Assembly: GCF_900101605.1 (NCBI RefSeq)
Contig: NZ_FMUR01000004.1
Location: forward strand, 248,001-312,000
DNA: 64,000 nt
Source: Butyrivibrio hungatei
GTDB taxonomy: Bacteria; Bacillota; Clostridia; Lachnospirales; Lachnospiraceae
Reading direction: 5' to 3'
Of this stretch, positions 62,019 through 64,000 are shown in pieces. How positions within the stretch are numbered: position 1 is the stretch's first letter; every line of letters starts with the position of its first letter. Under the pieces are notes generated by a model that was given only the letters and a program-made list of their open reading frames with translations, was not told where the DNA came from and ran no database searches. The position numbers were made by a program, and so were the translations under genes.

Positions 62019-62882
62019 TCAACCAAAAAAATCATCTATCTTCTCAACTGAATTCAAAATCTCTGTTTCATCAACACCAACGTTTCTTGCAATCTCTGCT
62101 GACGCCTTAAGCCGCTCGGATATATCCCGGCTAAATGCATTTGCAAGTAACTCATCAAAAACTTTGCTTCTTTCTTGAATCTCATCCCTATATTTATCAA
62201 GCTTAGCTTCAAGCTCAGCATCAACTGTGGCTTGATATTCAATATACTGATTCAGAATCTCTGACTCATGCTTGTACAGTGAATATCGTCCATATTCAAA
62301 GGCAAGCATAGCCACACTCTGATTAAACTGTGCCAGATCTTCTCCAAGAAGAATCGCACTATACGATGTAATAAGCTTTATCATTGCTTCCAACAACAGC
62401 CACAGACACTTCTCGGTGTAATCCACTTCGGATATAATTCCTTTGCTTACATCCTTAGACAGCTTCCTAACCTCTTTAGCTATCCGGCTTATGGCTTCAC
62501 ACTTCTCTTTTGAAATCCCGTTTTTATCAAGCAATTTCACAGAAATATCAACGTAATCAGCATAAGCCTCAAAGACCTCGACACTATATTGCTGACCGTC
62601 AGGAAGAATCGCAAGATCTGAGATCTTACTCGCAATATCAATCCAATCTTGTTTATCGAACTCCTTAATATTTTTCCCTGAAGCTATTTTGCCAAGGATA
62701 GCAAATGTTGCAATGGTACCGATTCTTATGCGTTTCAACTGCTCAGGACTATCATCATTCATATATGCCAAAACAGTCTCTTGTGCCTTTGCGATTCCAT
62801 TCATAGCCTTTTGGATATTTGCACCGATATCTGTATCCTTCAGATAATCTAATGTAATATCCTTCAATAATTCTTCAACCAT
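62019..62882 (-). CDS. Helical cytoplasmic partner of the zinc-ribbon protein
   Basis: 287 aa from MVEELLKDITLD; the ATG overlaps the previous gene by eight bases. Long amphipathic helices throughout with weak hydrophobic segments, no signal peptide or catalytic motif. Tight coupling shows it works with the upstream zinc-ribbon/glycine-zipper protein. Family not recognised. Confidence 0.72.
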   Translation of the reverse strand: MVEELLKDITLDYLKDTDIGANIQKAMNGIAKAQETVLAYMNDDSPEQLKRIRIGTIATFAILGKIASGKNIKEFDKQDWIDIASKISDLAILPDGQQYSVEVFEAYADYVDISVKLLDKNGISKEKCEAISRIAKEVRKLSKDVSKGIISEVDYTEKCLWLLLEAMIKLITSYSAILLGEDLAQFNQSVAMLAFEYGRYSLYKHESEILNQYIEYQATVDAELEAKLDKYRDEIQERSKVFDELLANAFSRDISERLKASAEIARNVGVDETEILNSVEKIDDFFG

Positions 62883-63966
62883 GACTCTCACCCTCTGCGA
62901 CAATTTGCTTACAATACAATGCCGATAAAGTCTTTGTAAGATTAACCATAGCCCCCAGCTTATTCTTATCATCATCGCTGAACGTCGTATAATCTCCACT
63001 GAACAATGAAAGGCAATCTTGGAAGTTTGAATTCAATCCCGTTCTCACATCATTTGTACGTGTCAGTATCTCAGAGATCTTGCCATCCATCTCTTTTATA
63101 GCCTCAATATTGCGCTTAACAGCCTCAATCTCCTCATTTTTCTCTTTATTTAGTTTTGCTCTATTTTTGGAAAAAAGAAGTATAGAAGTAAGAAGCGTTG
63201 CTCCTGCTATAGTCCAGCCAACAGGTCCTGCCAAAGCCAAAAGAGCCTGCCCTCCGGCTATACCTGTTCCTCCTGCACTCAACGCGCCTCCGCCAAGCCA
63301 TGCCAAAGCAGCTTTTGTTGCAGCAGCTCCGGTCAAAGTTGATATTGCAGTTCCTGTCGAAGACACACCAAAAGTAGTTGCAATCCACATAGCCGCTGTC
63401 GGGGCCATAAAAGCAACACTGGCGCCGGCAGCAAGTCCGGCTCCCGCACCGCCTGCTGCCATCCTAGCGGAATCTACTTCTTTCTTTGCAAACTCACATG
63501 CATCCGTGAACTGCTTTCTATTGACATTAATCTCTTCAAAATCTGCATCAAAACTCTTGGGATGATTAGCAATGCTGTTGACAAGGAGTTCAACGTTATT
63601 GATTGAATCAACAGCTCTGCATCTCTCAACATATAATTGCATACCTTTATCATTCATAAGAGTGTAGGCATCATTATATTCGGTAATGGAACTTTCAAGC
63701 ATCCTATCAAGCTCTGTCAGCTTATTGGTAATATCTTCCTTAGCTTCCATAGCCTTATCTTTGACTTCCACTGCTTTCTCTGAAATAACCGCACTGGATC
63801 TCTTAAGAGCCTCACTACCTTTCTTAGATATATTGGATGAGAATTCTTTAATCTGATCAGCATTGATCTTTATTCCCGGCTTTGCTGATTCTTCAACCTT
63901 AGCTCCGCACTTAGGACAAAAAGCTACACCAAAACCCAAATTTGAACCACATGATTTACACTTCAT
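62875..63966 (-). CDS. Zinc-ribbon protein with glycine-zipper membrane segment
   Basis: 363 aa from MKCKSCGSNLG, AGGAGGG upstream. Zinc ribbon with CKSC and CPKC (about 3-20), a coiled coil to about 165, then a Gly/Ala-rich hydrophobic stretch (about 170-270): GGAGAGLAAGASVAF, STGTAISTLTGAAATKAALAWLGGGA (part), GPVGWTIAGATLL. This dense small-residue membrane segment resembles pore-forming or membrane-inserting elements. C-terminal coiled coil follows. Function is unknown; paired with the next gene it may form a membrane-active defence or competition unit. Confidence 0.75.
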   Translation of the reverse strand: MKCKSCGSNLGFGVAFCPKCGAKVEESAKPGIKINADQIKEFSSNISKKGSEALKRSSAVISEKAVEVKDKAMEAKEDITNKLTELDRMLESSITEYNDAYTLMNDKGMQLYVERCRAVDSINNVELLVNSIANHPKSFDADFEEINVNRKQFTDACEFAKKEVDSARMAAGGAGAGLAAGASVAFMAPTAAMWIATTFGVSSTGTAISTLTGAAATKAALAWLGGGALSAGGTGIAGGQALLALAGPVGWTIAGATLLTSILLFSKNRAKLNKEKNEEIEAVKRNIEAIKEMDGKISEILTRTNDVRTGLNSNFQDCLSLFSGDYTTFSDDDKNKLGAMVNLTKTLSALYCKQIVAEGESHG

Positions 63967-64000
63967 AAGAACCCTCCTATGCAATTAGAATATAATCTAA

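Noticed and set aside
1-64000. tRNA, rRNA and type VII secretion core genes
   Set aside because: No tRNA-like cloverleaf, rRNA or EssC/EsaA-like sequence was recognised in the window.

Overview
The window looks like a chromosomal segment of a Lachnospiraceae bacterium (Clostridia), plausibly Butyrivibrio or a relative. This is inferred from moderate-to-low GC, strong GGAGG ribosome binding sites, adjacent pyrB/pyrI, a cytoplasmic GH8 xylo-oligosaccharide enzyme, Firmicutes-type LexA boxes and LXG toxin cassettes. No rRNA or tRNA was seen, so genus is a guess.

Region 1 (1-20.8 kb) is mostly core: a lipoprotein, a membrane protein, GH8 exo-oligoxylanase, TrpB2-type tryptophan synthase beta, a PHP phosphoesterase, an ECF sigma/ABC transporter operon, and a tight minus-strand run pheA-ppx-ppk1-maf-small acidic protein-HAD phosphatase that joins phenylalanine synthesis to polyphosphate metabolism. 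Facing it are a DUF5050-type protein, pyrB and pyrI; then a CAP-domain lipoprotein, an SOS-controlled Y-family polymerase and an RluD-type pseudouridine synthase.

Region 2 (21-25.6 kb) is a first LXG polymorphic-toxin cassette: two small WXG/YwqH-like partners, an LXG effector with an RNase-like tail, two immunity-like genes, then an orphan toxin tail plus its own immunity gene joined by the same linker.

Region 3 (25.8-42.1 kb) returns to core functions: PhoH/PIN ATPase, SulP transporter, an oppBCDFA peptide importer, a short flagellin-like protein, a DYRD-repeat membrane protein, a HerA-type ATPase, a second SOS-controlled Y-family polymerase with a YolD-like partner, and a low-molecular-weight phosphatase. 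Several intergenic spaces carry promoter/terminator pairs or stacked hairpins without an ORF and are candidate small RNAs.

Region 4 (42.2-64 kb) is accessory. A Tn916-type integrase with arm-like repeats, an excisionase, a MazF toxin and a structured RNA lie next to a second LXG cassette and a regulatory block (sigma region 4 protein, Com-like zinc finger, ArpU-like factor, XRE repressor), looking like an integrative element. Beyond it are a third LXG cassette, a CbrC-family gene, a PASTA lipoprotein, remnants of DUF3791/DUF3990 genes, a RelBE-type pair and a zinc-ribbon/glycine-zipper two-gene unit. A 94-aa gene with its own promoter and LexA box occurs as two nearly identical complete copies and one truncated copy, separating the accessory modules. 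No type VII secretion core gene is present, so the LXG effectors must use machinery encoded elsewhere.
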